Origin: Gaetbulibacter_B jejuensis
GTDB taxonomy: Bacteria > Bacteroidota > Bacteroidia > Flavobacteriales > Flavobacteriaceae
Direction: 5' to 3'
Assembly (NCBI RefSeq): GCF_039524015.1
Contig: NZ_BAAAGF010000001.1
Span: 868,001 to 932,000, forward strand
Length of the DNA stretch: 64,000 nucleotides
Shown one piece after another: positions 57,049 through 64,000 of the stretch; position 1 is the stretch's first letter; each line of letters starts with the position of its first letter. The notes below the pieces were generated by a model that did no database searches, was not told where the DNA came from, and was given only the letters and a program-made list of their open reading frames with translations. Both the position numbers and the translations under genes were made by a program.

Positions 57049-58431
57049 ATGAAGACTAAAATTACTTTAATACTAGTTGCCTTGTTTATGAGTGTTAACC
57101 TTGGTTTTGCTCAGCAAGATGAAGAGTGCATGACCAACTTAACAATCTTTACAGATTACTACAAGAGTAAAAAGTATGATGAGGCTTATGAGCCATGGAT
57201 GAAAGTTAGAAATAAATGTCCAAAGTTTAATAGAGCTATCTATGCTTACGGAGAAAAAATATTAAAGCACAAAATTGATAACTCTACTGGAGCTGAACAA
57301 AAAGCTTACATAGAAGATTTAAAAGCTTTATGGAACAAAGCATTAGAATATTTCCCTAGTCATTATGATTTAGGTGAAGTATTATCAGATATAGGTTTGT
57401 TGATGTATGACAACAGAGAGGCTCTTGGTGTTACAGATAAACAATTGTTTGATGCATTTGATAAAGCTTACAAGCAAGATTTAGAGAATTTCACAAGTGC
57501 AAAAGGTTTGTATGTATACTTTACTTCTATAGTTGATATGTATAAAGCTGGACAAGCGCCAATTCAAGATGTATTTAATAAGTACGATGATATCTCTGAT
57601 AAAATTGAAAAAGAAGTAGGAAACTTTACTGAGAAGTTAAATAAGCTAGTTACTAAAGAAGAGTCTGGTCAAAAATTATCTTCAAAAGAAGAAAAGTATA
57701 AAAAGTACTATGAAGACTCATTAGAAGCTTACGATAAGATTTCTGGTAGTATTGATACATATTTAGGTCAGTTAGCTAACTGTGAAAACCTAATTCCTTT
57801 ATACAAGAAAGATTTCGAAACGTATAAAAACGATGCAGTTTGGTTAAAGCGTGCTGTAAACAGAATGTATAACAAAGAGTGTACTGATGATCCATTGTAC
57901 ATTGAGCTAGTAAAAGCGTATGATGCTACTGATCCATCTGCAGATACTAAATACTTTGTGGCTACAATATTATTTAACCAAGGTAAGGATAACGAAGCTA
58001 TGGATTATTTAAAACAAGCTTTCGACCTTCAAACAGATACTTACAAAAAAGGTAAACTTGCTGAAAAAATTGGTTCTATCTTAAAGAAAAAAGGAAGATA
58101 TGGAGAAGCTAGAGGTTACTATAGAGAATCTTTAAAGTTAAATCCATCAAACGGAAGACCACACTTGTCTATTGCTGCTATGTATGCTGCTAGTGCAAAC
58201 AACTGTGGTGATACAAACTTTAACAAAAGAGCAATGTTCTGGTATGCTGCACAAGAAGCACTTAAAGCTGGTAAAGTTGATGCTAACCTTAAGTCAGCTG
58301 CAAACCAAACTTACGAGAGCTATATGGCAAAAGCACCTTCAAGAAGCGAGATTTTCTCTTGTAGTTGTTCAGGTGAAGTTATTAAGTTTAACTGCTGGAC
58401 AGGAGGTAGTGTAACTGTACCAAGTCTTTAA
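57049..58431 (+). CDS. Exported TPR-repeat protein
   Basis: A 460-residue protein with a signal peptide (~1-21, NLGFAQ) and helical repeats. N-terminal YYKSKKYDEAYEPWMKVRNK is a TPR-like unit, a long charged helix follows (~180-230), and C-terminal TPRs at ~300-370 include DNEAMDYLKQAFDLQ and YGEARGYYRESLKLNPSN. It ends CSCSGEVIKFNCWTGG. It is probably periplasmic and a scaffold for envelope assembly, given its place before lptC. Its stop overlaps the lptC start by one base. Confidence 0.82.
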   Translation: MKTKITLILVALFMSVNLGFAQQDEECMTNLTIFTDYYKSKKYDEAYEPWMKVRNKCPKFNRAIYAYGEKILKHKIDNSTGAEQKAYIEDLKALWNKALEYFPSHYDLGEVLSDIGLLMYDNREALGVTDKQLFDAFDKAYKQDLENFTSAKGLYVYFTSIVDMYKAGQAPIQDVFNKYDDISDKIEKEVGNFTEKLNKLVTKEESGQKLSSKEEKYKKYYEDSLEAYDKISGSIDTYLGQLANCENLIPLYKKDFETYKNDAVWLKRAVNRMYNKECTDDPLYIELVKAYDATDPSADTKYFVATILFNQGKDNEAMDYLKQAFDLQTDTYKKGKLAEKIGSILKKKGRYGEARGYYRESLKLNPSNGRPHLSIAAMYAASANNCGDTNFNKRAMFWYAAQEALKAGKVDANLKSAANQTYESYMAKAPSRSEIFSCSCSGEVIKFNCWTGGSVTVPSL

Positions 58432-58997
58432 TGAAAGCACATATTTTACATAGTATAAAAAACATAGTCACAGTTATTGCTGTGACTATGTTTTTTTCAT
58501 GTAAAAACAATTTTAAAGAAGTTCAAAAAGTTGGTATTCTGCAAAACGAGCCTATTGGAGAAGCAGAACATATCGATTTAAAATACACCGAAAAACTTGA
58601 AGATTCAGGTAAACTAAAGGCAAACTTAAAAAGTCCTAAAATGTTTGATTACTCCAACAGGAGTTTTGCGTTTTCTGAATTTCCTCAAGGCATACATCTT
58701 ACCGTTTTTGACGAAGAAAATAACAAAAGCGTTATTGTTTCTGACTATGCTATTTTTTATAGCGAAACCGATCTTATAGATCTTCAAGGTAACGTAGTAA
58801 TTTCTACTCACAGTAGAGATACGCTATTTGCCGAACAACTTTACTACGACCAAAAAAGAGAATGGTTATTTACAAACAAACCTGTAACCTTGCGTTCTGG
58901 CTCTGAGATAAGCCACGGAAAAGGTTTTGACTCTGACTCTAACTTTAAAAACTTTGAAGTTACTGAGATGAGTGGTATTGTTTATTTGGATGAATAA
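58431..58997 (+). CDS. lptC: LPS export protein LptC
   Basis: A 188-residue lipoprotein-like protein (signal then MFFSCKNN). In the periplasm LptC passes lipopolysaccharide from LptBFG to LptA. The beta-jellyroll pattern is visible: PKMFDYSNRSFAFSEFPQG, FDEENNKSVIVSDYAIFYS, LIDLQGNVVISTHSRDTLFA (split: DLQGNVVISTHSRDTLF) and EQLYYDQKREWLFTNKPV. The usual enterobacterial N-terminal anchor is replaced by a lipobox, as often in Bacteroidota. Confidence 0.85.
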   Translation: MKAHILHSIKNIVTVIAVTMFFSCKNNFKEVQKVGILQNEPIGEAEHIDLKYTEKLEDSGKLKANLKSPKMFDYSNRSFAFSEFPQGIHLTVFDEENNKSVIVSDYAIFYSETDLIDLQGNVVISTHSRDTLFAEQLYYDQKREWLFTNKPVTLRSGSEISHGKGFDSDSNFKNFEVTEMSGIVYLDE

Positions 58998-59032
58998 TTA
59001 GTTATCTTTGTTCCAACTAACTTTTATAAAAA

Positions 59033-59224
59033 ATGAAAATTCTTAGCTTTTTTCAATATGTATATGCATTTGTAGCAATTGTTTTTACTTATGATGCTAT
59101 TACCCAATGGAACGTTGATCGAAACCGTTCTTACATGCTTTTGTTTTTAGCAGCACTTGCAGTATTTATGTTTTTCTTCAGAAAGCGATTCAGAAAAAAA
59201 ATTGAAGACCGAAATCAAAAATAA
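59033..59224 (+). CDS. Small conserved membrane protein
   Basis: A 63-residue protein with two hydrophobic helices (FFQYVYAFVAIVFTYDAIT and YMLLFLAALAVFMFFF) joined by QWNVDRNRS and a basic end (RKRFRKKIEDRNQK). It lies 3 nt before the CBS-domain protein gene and is regularly found at this place in Flavobacteriaceae. TATCTTTG at 59003-59010 is a -7 box 23 nt before the start. Function unknown. Confidence 0.72.
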   Translation: MKILSFFQYVYAFVAIVFTYDAITQWNVDRNRSYMLLFLAALAVFMFFFRKRFRKKIEDRNQK

Positions 59225-59227
59225 TAT

Positions 59228-60517
59228 ATGGATTTCAGTATCTTGATTATTGTTTTATCACTGCTTTTATCTGCCTTTTTTTCTGGTATGGAAATCGCTT
59301 ATGTGTCTTCAAACAAGATACACATTGAAATTGAAAAAAAGCAGGACGATTTTCTTGCAAAAATATTAAGACGACTTACCGAAAAACCTTCTAAGTACAT
59401 TGCCACAATGCTTATTGGTAATAATATAGCATTGGTAATTTACGGTTTTGTAATGGGAGACGTTCTTGTTGATTGGTTTCAATCCATGTTGCCTACCGAT
59501 TCAGGATTTGTACACTATTTGCTTACCGATTTAAGCTTACTTTCCCAAACGATTATCTCAACAATAATCATTTTAATAACTGCTGAATTTTTACCAAAGG
59601 TATTTTTTCAAATTTATGCTAATTCTTTTCTTAAGATTTTTGCATTACCAGCGTATATTTTTTACCTATTGTTTTGGTTTATTTCCTCTTTTGTGATTTG
59701 GATTTCTGACCTTATTTTGAAATACTTTTTTAAAACCGATGGAGACGATGTACAGTTGGCAATGACCAAAGTTGAACTGGGTAATTACATAAGTGAGCAA
59801 ATGGAGGCTGTTGAGGAGCATGAAGAAGTAGATAGCGAAATTCAGATTTTTCAAAACGCCTTAGAGTTTTCTGAAGTAAAAACTAGAGAGGTTATGATAC
59901 CAAGAACCGAAATAGTTGCTGTTGAGGTTAACGATTCTATCAAAAACATCAATAACTTATTTACTACTTCTGGTTTGTCAAAAATCTTGGTATACAAAGA
60001 CACTATTGATGATGTTTTGGGCTATGTGCATTCTTTTGAGTTGTTTAAAAAACCAAAGTCTATTAAATCCATCACACTCCCTGTAGAGTTTGTTCCAGAA
60101 ACTATGCTTGCTAAAGATGTGCTTAATATCCTTACTAAAAAGCGAAAAAGTATTGCAGTTGTTATAGATGAGTATGGTGGTACATCTGGTATTATGACGG
60201 TTGAAGATATTATAGAAGAATTATTTGGTGAAATTGAAGACGAGCACGATACAGTAGCTTTAATCGAAGAAAAAATTGACGATAAAAACTATAAATTTTC
60301 GGCGCGTTTAGAAGTGGATTATCTCAACGAAGCCTATAAACTTAATCTACCAGAAGGCGAAAACTACGAAACTTTAGGAGGCCTAATAGTGGATGAAACC
60401 GAAGAAATACCTCAGGTTGATACCCAAGTTGTTATAGAAAATTTCCTGTTTACAATCTTAGAAGTGTCTTCTACAAAAATTGATGTGGTTTCTCTTAAAA
60501 TCCTTGAAGAAGAATAA
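59228..60517 (+). CDS. CNNM/CorC-type hemolysin-family protein (DUF21, two CBS, CorC-HlyC)
   Basis: A 429-residue membrane protein. An N-terminal DUF21 domain with four helices (~1-165, including FFSGMEIAYVS and ATMLIGNNIALV) is followed by two CBS motifs (~200-325, REVMIPRTEIVAVEV and VVIDEYGGTSGIMTVEDIIE) and a C-terminal CorC/HlyC transporter-associated domain (~345-425). Such proteins act in Mg or Co transport. GldE of gliding motility is a relative, but gene context (lptC, PPIase) does not mark this one as GldE. Confidence 0.87.
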   Translation: MDFSILIIVLSLLLSAFFSGMEIAYVSSNKIHIEIEKKQDDFLAKILRRLTEKPSKYIATMLIGNNIALVIYGFVMGDVLVDWFQSMLPTDSGFVHYLLTDLSLLSQTIISTIIILITAEFLPKVFFQIYANSFLKIFALPAYIFYLLFWFISSFVIWISDLILKYFFKTDGDDVQLAMTKVELGNYISEQMEAVEEHEEVDSEIQIFQNALEFSEVKTREVMIPRTEIVAVEVNDSIKNINNLFTTSGLSKILVYKDTIDDVLGYVHSFELFKKPKSIKSITLPVEFVPETMLAKDVLNILTKKRKSIAVVIDEYGGTSGIMTVEDIIEELFGEIEDEHDTVALIEEKIDDKNYKFSARLEVDYLNEAYKLNLPEGENYETLGGLIVDETEEIPQVDTQVVIENFLFTILEVSSTKIDVVSLKILEEE

Positions 60518-60613
60518 ACGTTATATTACCATAAAAATCTGTTCTACTACTTTTATTATTTGATATAAAATGGTATTTTCGCGGACTTATATTTTATAAA
60601 AGAATACAACAAA

Positions 60614-62770
60614 ATGGCAGTTTTAAATAAAATTAGACAACGTTCACTGTTTTTAATACTAATAATTGCATTAGCATTATTTTCATTTGTGCTTTCAGAT
60701 TTATTCCGAAATAGCAGCGCGCTTTCAGGAGCTTCACAAGATGTTGTGGCTACTGTAAACGGTACTGATATCTTTAGAGAAGATTTTATGAACCAAGTTG
60801 AGAACGCTCAAAGAGCTCAAGGACCTGGAGCATCTTCTACACAAACAATGAACAGAATTTATGAGCAAGAAGTAAGAAAAGCAGTTTTAAGTTCACAGTT
60901 TGAAGAATTAGGTTTATCTGTTGAGAAAGACCAAATGAGAGAGTTGTTAAAAACTAGTTTTTCTAGCTATCCTGAGTTTAACAACGAAGCTGGTATTTTT
61001 GACGAAAACAAGCTTAACGAGTTTATAGCAAACTTAAAAGCAATTCAAAATAATGAGCAAAACAGAGCCCCATTAGGAAACTTCCAACTCAACTATAACG
61101 AGTGGGTAACTAACGAAGCATCTATAGCAAATAGAGCTAAAGAGCAAACATACTTCAATATGGTTAGAGCTGGAGTTGTAACTACTTTAGCTGAAGCTGA
61201 GACTGAATACTTAATGGAGAATGAAACAGTAGATTTAAAGTTCGTAAATATTCCTTACACTTCAATTGCCGATTCTTTAGTAGAAGTAACAAAATCTGAC
61301 ATTTCAAAATACATCAACGAGCATAAAAGTGAGTATGAAGTAGAAGCAAGTAGAGATATTGTTTATGTTCAATTTGATGAAGTTGCTACTGTTGAAGATG
61401 AAAATGAAATCAAAAACAGTTTAACTAATCTATTAGAAGATAGAGTAGAGTTTAATAAAGTAAGTAAGTTAAACGAAACTATTTTAGGGTTTAAAAACAC
61501 TAAAGATGTAGCAGAGTTTGTAAACTCAAATTCAGATGTAAAATACAACGATAAGTTTTTATTCAAGTCTGCGTTACCTGCATCAATTGCTGATAGTATC
61601 TTTAAATTAGAAGTAGGAGAGTTTTATGGTCCTTATAAAGAAAATGGATACTACAGCTTAAGCAAGTTGGTAGCTGAAACTCAAATGGCAGACTCAGTTA
61701 AAGTACGTCATATCTTAATTCCTTACATGGGAGCAACAAGAGTTGATCCTACAATCACGACTACTGATGCTCAAGCAAAAGCAAAAGCTGATAGTATTTT
61801 ATCTGTTATCAAGTCTAAACAAAGTAAGTTTGTTGACCTGTTAGATTTATCTTCTGATACAGTTAGTAATGAAAAACAAGGAGAAATAGAGTTTGGATAT
61901 AACGATTCTTTTGCTCCTGAGTTTAAAGCATTCTCTTTTGATAATAAAGTAGGAGATATCGACGTAGTTAAAACATCTTTTGGATACCACGTTATTGAAA
62001 TTTTAGACCAAAAGAACAAAAGTAAAGCTGTTAAAGTAGCTACAGTTTCAAGAACTATAGAGCCTTCTGAAAAAACAATTGACGAAGTATTTAATACAGC
62101 ATCTAAATTTGAAATAGCACTTCAAGATGGAGATTTCCAAGAAATAGCTAAAGAAAACAACTACCAAGTAAAACCTGTAAGTTTTAAAGTTTTAGATGAA
62201 AATATACCAGGATTAGGAAGTCAAAGGGCTATTGTTCGTTGGGCTTTTGAAGGAGAAACTAAAGTAGGTGATTACAAAAGATTTACTGTTCCTGGAGGAG
62301 GTTATGCAGTTGTGCAAGTGGTTAAGAAAAACGAAGCAGGATTAATGTCCCCTGAAAACGCTTCTGCTACAGCAATTAGCAAAATCAGAAATGAGAAGAA
62401 AGCTAAAATGATTAAAGATAAAATTTCAGGTTCTACTATAGACGAAATCGCAAAAGCAAATAAAGTAGCAACTTTAACTGCAACAGCAGTAACAATGAAA
62501 AGTCCAACAATTTCAGGTGCTGGACGTGAGCCTAAAGTAGTAGGTGTAGCTTTTGGAATGAAAGAAGGCGAAATCTCAAAGCCAATTGATGGTGTTAAAG
62601 GTGTATATGTAGTTGAAGTTACTAAAGCAACTCCTGCATCTAAACTAGATAACTACCAACCAATAGCTAACAGATTAAGTGCTACAAGAGGAAGCAGTGT
62701 GTTAACAAAAGCATACAACGCACTTAAAGAAGCTAGTGATATCGAAGATAACAGAGCGAATTTCTACTAA
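60614..62770 (+). CDS. Periplasmic peptidyl-prolyl isomerase, SurA/PpiD type
   Basis: A 718-residue protein anchored by one N-terminal helix (LFLILIIALALFSFVLSDLF, ~12-31) with SurA_N-like helices (~45-230), then a parvulin domain (~365-480; VRHILIPYM and SFGYHVIEILDQ are the typical ends) and a second, more degenerate one near ~500-640. It would fold outer-membrane and exported proteins. It follows the CNNM-type gene by ~100 nt and ends before a strong terminator. Confidence 0.92.
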   Translation: MAVLNKIRQRSLFLILIIALALFSFVLSDLFRNSSALSGASQDVVATVNGTDIFREDFMNQVENAQRAQGPGASSTQTMNRIYEQEVRKAVLSSQFEELGLSVEKDQMRELLKTSFSSYPEFNNEAGIFDENKLNEFIANLKAIQNNEQNRAPLGNFQLNYNEWVTNEASIANRAKEQTYFNMVRAGVVTTLAEAETEYLMENETVDLKFVNIPYTSIADSLVEVTKSDISKYINEHKSEYEVEASRDIVYVQFDEVATVEDENEIKNSLTNLLEDRVEFNKVSKLNETILGFKNTKDVAEFVNSNSDVKYNDKFLFKSALPASIADSIFKLEVGEFYGPYKENGYYSLSKLVAETQMADSVKVRHILIPYMGATRVDPTITTTDAQAKAKADSILSVIKSKQSKFVDLLDLSSDTVSNEKQGEIEFGYNDSFAPEFKAFSFDNKVGDIDVVKTSFGYHVIEILDQKNKSKAVKVATVSRTIEPSEKTIDEVFNTASKFEIALQDGDFQEIAKENNYQVKPVSFKVLDENIPGLGSQRAIVRWAFEGETKVGDYKRFTVPGGGYAVVQVVKKNEAGLMSPENASATAISKIRNEKKAKMIKDKISGSTIDEIAKANKVATLTATAVTMKSPTISGAGREPKVVGVAFGMKEGEISKPIDGVKGVYVVEVTKATPASKLDNYQPIANRLSATRGSSVLTKAYNALKEASDIEDNRANFY

Positions 62771-62792
62771 TAAGAAAGTCACATAATAAAAT

Positions 62793-62822
62793 AAAAACTC
62801 CACTGAAAAGTGGAGTTTTTTT
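62793..62822. terminator. Rho-independent terminator between convergent genes
   Basis: AAAAACTCCAC pairs with GTGGAGTTTTT around TGAAAA, followed by more Ts. On the other strand the stem also ends in a T-run, so it can end both the isomerase transcript and the convergent GHMP kinase transcript. Confidence 0.9.
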
Positions 62823-62828
62823 ATGTGT

Positions 62829-63734
62829 TTAAATAACCATTTCAGAATAAGGAAGTATTACATCAAACCCTTTGTCTTTAAAATAAGAGCTTGGGTTAGT
62901 CTCTGATGTTGCTAAAACAAAATCACCTCCCCAAGCACCAAGACTTTTTACACTTCCGTTAAAGTCGCTAAAAAGAGTGTGTTTTACAGGTTCTTGTTTT
63001 ATGAGTTTGCTTATAATACTTTCGTGAGTTGTAATGAGCTTGTTGAATTCTGTTAACGTTTCGCAAGAAATGCAAGCTAAAGTAATAGCATTTATTTCAG
63101 AAATAGAAGCACTAATATTTGTTGAGTTAGACTTGTATTGCGCAATACCATCTCTACTATTTTGTTTTTTGTTAAGGTAAACGAAATAGAGTTGCTCTTT
63201 AAAGCCTGGGTTAAATTCAACTGTGTTAATTGTTTTGCTCTTGTTAGGTTGAAGTTGATAGGTTAATGGAGAACTATGTTGCGCACAAGCAATATCATAA
63301 CCACTTCCGCCAAAAGTAAGCTCTAATAGTCTGTAAGCATCTACATTTACCCAATTAGCAATATTGTTAATTAAAGTTGAAGAGGTTCCAAGTCCCCAAT
63401 GTCTTGGGAAATCCAATAGCGTTGCAATTTCAAAGCCGTTAGAATTTTCAAAAAAGTTTGGGTTAAGTTGTTTTACAGCATTAAATATTTCAATTAGTCG
63501 CTTTGAAAATGGGTTGTCGTAATCGCTACTAGAAAGGTTATTTAAAAGAAACACCTCTTCAAACCAAATAGCTCCAGTTTCATCAAAACTTTTCCAAATA
63601 ATTTTAGACTCATTAATAGGTTCAACAACCATTGATTGACCAAAATCGGTTGGAATAGCTAATGATAAAGCTCCATCCAATACTACATATTCTGCAGTTA
63701 ATAATAATTTTCCGTTACTAAAAAAAGTTTGCAT
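62829..63734 (-). CDS. GYDIA-family GHMP kinase
   Basis: A 301-residue GHMP kinase-like protein with GKLLLTAEYVVLDGALSLAI at the N-terminus, HWGLGTSSTLINNIANW (~118-134) as the ATP loop and GGSGYDIACAQHSSPLTY (~145-162), the signature for which the Bacteroidota family is named. The C-terminal KSLGAWGGDFVLA holds the last GHMP motif. It is next to HMG-CoA reductase, so it is the likely phosphomevalonate kinase or a related step of the mevalonate pathway, not proven. It overlaps the reductase gene by one base. Confidence 0.87.
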   Translation of the reverse strand: MQTFFSNGKLLLTAEYVVLDGALSLAIPTDFGQSMVVEPINESKIIWKSFDETGAIWFEEVFLLNNLSSSDYDNPFSKRLIEIFNAVKQLNPNFFENSNGFEIATLLDFPRHWGLGTSSTLINNIANWVNVDAYRLLELTFGGSGYDIACAQHSSPLTYQLQPNKSKTINTVEFNPGFKEQLYFVYLNKKQNSRDGIAQYKSNSTNISASISEINAITLACISCETLTEFNKLITTHESIISKLIKQEPVKHTLFSDFNGSVKSLGAWGGDFVLATSETNPSSYFKDKGFDVILPYSEMVI

Positions 63735-64000
63735 TAACGTCTTAAGTTTTCAATAGCTTCAATTACTGCACTATGTGTTATGGTATTGGACTTAAAATGC
63801 TCAACAAGTTGTTCTTTTTCTTCTAAAGTAGCTTCAAACTGATTTAAAATATTCATCAAGTGCATTTTCATATGACCTTGTTGAATTCCTGTAGTTATAA
63901 GTGAGCGAATTGCGGCAAAGTTTTGCGCTAATCCAGCAACAGCAACTATTTGCATTAGCTCTTTAGCTGATGGTTTGTTTAGCATTTCTAAAGAAAGTTT
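63734..64000 (-). CDS. Hydroxymethylglutaryl-CoA reductase, C-terminal end
   Basis: The frame is open to the window edge; ~88 C-terminal residues are visible: AKELMQIVAVAGLAQNFAAI, IQQGHMKMHLMNILNQF and IENLRR. AGLAQNFAAIRSL with GIQQGHMKMH is the class II (degradative-type) HMG-CoA reductase C-terminus, including the His of the GHMKMH segment used in hydride transfer. It converts HMG-CoA to mevalonate in the flavobacterial isoprenoid pathway. The catalytic core lies outside the window. Confidence 0.9.
   Translation of the reverse strand, partial: KLSLEMLNKPSAKELMQIVAVAGLAQNFAAIRSLITTGIQQGHMKMHLMNILNQFEATLEEKEQLVEHFKSNTITHSAVIEAIENLRR

Overview
The window is AT-rich DNA from a member of the Bacteroidota, almost certainly a marine-type Flavobacteriaceae. 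Supporting signs are type IX secretion (T9SS) cargo and machinery proteins, TAnnTTTG-like -7 promoter boxes, a split mevalonate pathway, archaeal-type geranylgeranylglyceryl-phosphate synthase-like UbiA proteins, short ATGA overlaps and no Shine-Dalgarno sequences. Genus cannot be fixed from the sequence alone. One run of 98 Ns (40743-40840) marks an assembly gap inside a repetitive adhesin gene.

Left part, 1-19900 (housekeeping): SelO C-terminus; a large lipoprotein phosphoesterase fused to an outer-membrane barrel; acyl-CoA thioesterase and a BaiN-like flavoprotein; a small DUF559 nuclease gene flanked by hairpin-bearing inverted repeats; mevalonate decarboxylase and kinase with a UbiA prenyltransferase; a pseudouridine synthase whose catalytic Asp appears replaced; a polyamine operon (arginine decarboxylase, agmatinase, deoxyhypusine-synthase-like protein); purine nucleoside phosphorylase; and a peroxiredoxin-like protein. 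A striking 122-nt rod-like hairpin lies at 19146-19267.

Centre, 19948-38983 (the most interesting part): a bacteriocin-type peptide island. It has a C39-peptidase ABC exporter with a thioredoxin-like protein, five intact double-glycine-type precursor genes sharing the leader MKTLELN(Q/E)(M/L)E, one divergent precursor-like gene and one decayed precursor. Small membrane proteins (candidate immunity or processing factors) and an ABC-2-type self-protection-like operon are interspersed. A beta-propeller LytS-type histidine kinase plus a LytTR response regulator sit in the middle. Every active-looking precursor block is preceded by a near-identical cassette with two or three direct repeats of ACCACTTATT at 20-21 bp periodicity, a -7-like box, a short hairpin and the conserved start of the leader. 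This spacing is what LytTR regulators bind, so I propose a peptide-controlled, regulator-linked bacteriocin regulon in Bacteroidota. The cassettes are joined to truncated copies of one membrane-protein gene, which suggests the island grows and reshuffles by recombination at the cassette. Its right edge is a graveyard of IS3-like and IS982-like fragments and a duplicated tail of the response regulator gene, followed by an HTH gene with four operator repeats.

Right part, 39364-64000: a repeat-rich secreted adhesin, a T9SS type-B cargo, PorP/SprF and an OmpA-family PorE-like protein; a T9SS type-A cargo; a decayed region with duplicated fragments; a small integrated element with a large serine recombinase whose frame runs into tRNA-Phe(GAA); then a conserved chromosomal run (coaX, outer-membrane protein, TPR protein, lptC, CBS/DUF21 protein, SurA/PpiD-like isomerase) and, on the minus strand, a GYDIA-type GHMP kinase with the end of HMG-CoA reductase. 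Together with 7931-9981 this gives four steps or candidate steps of the mevalonate pathway.
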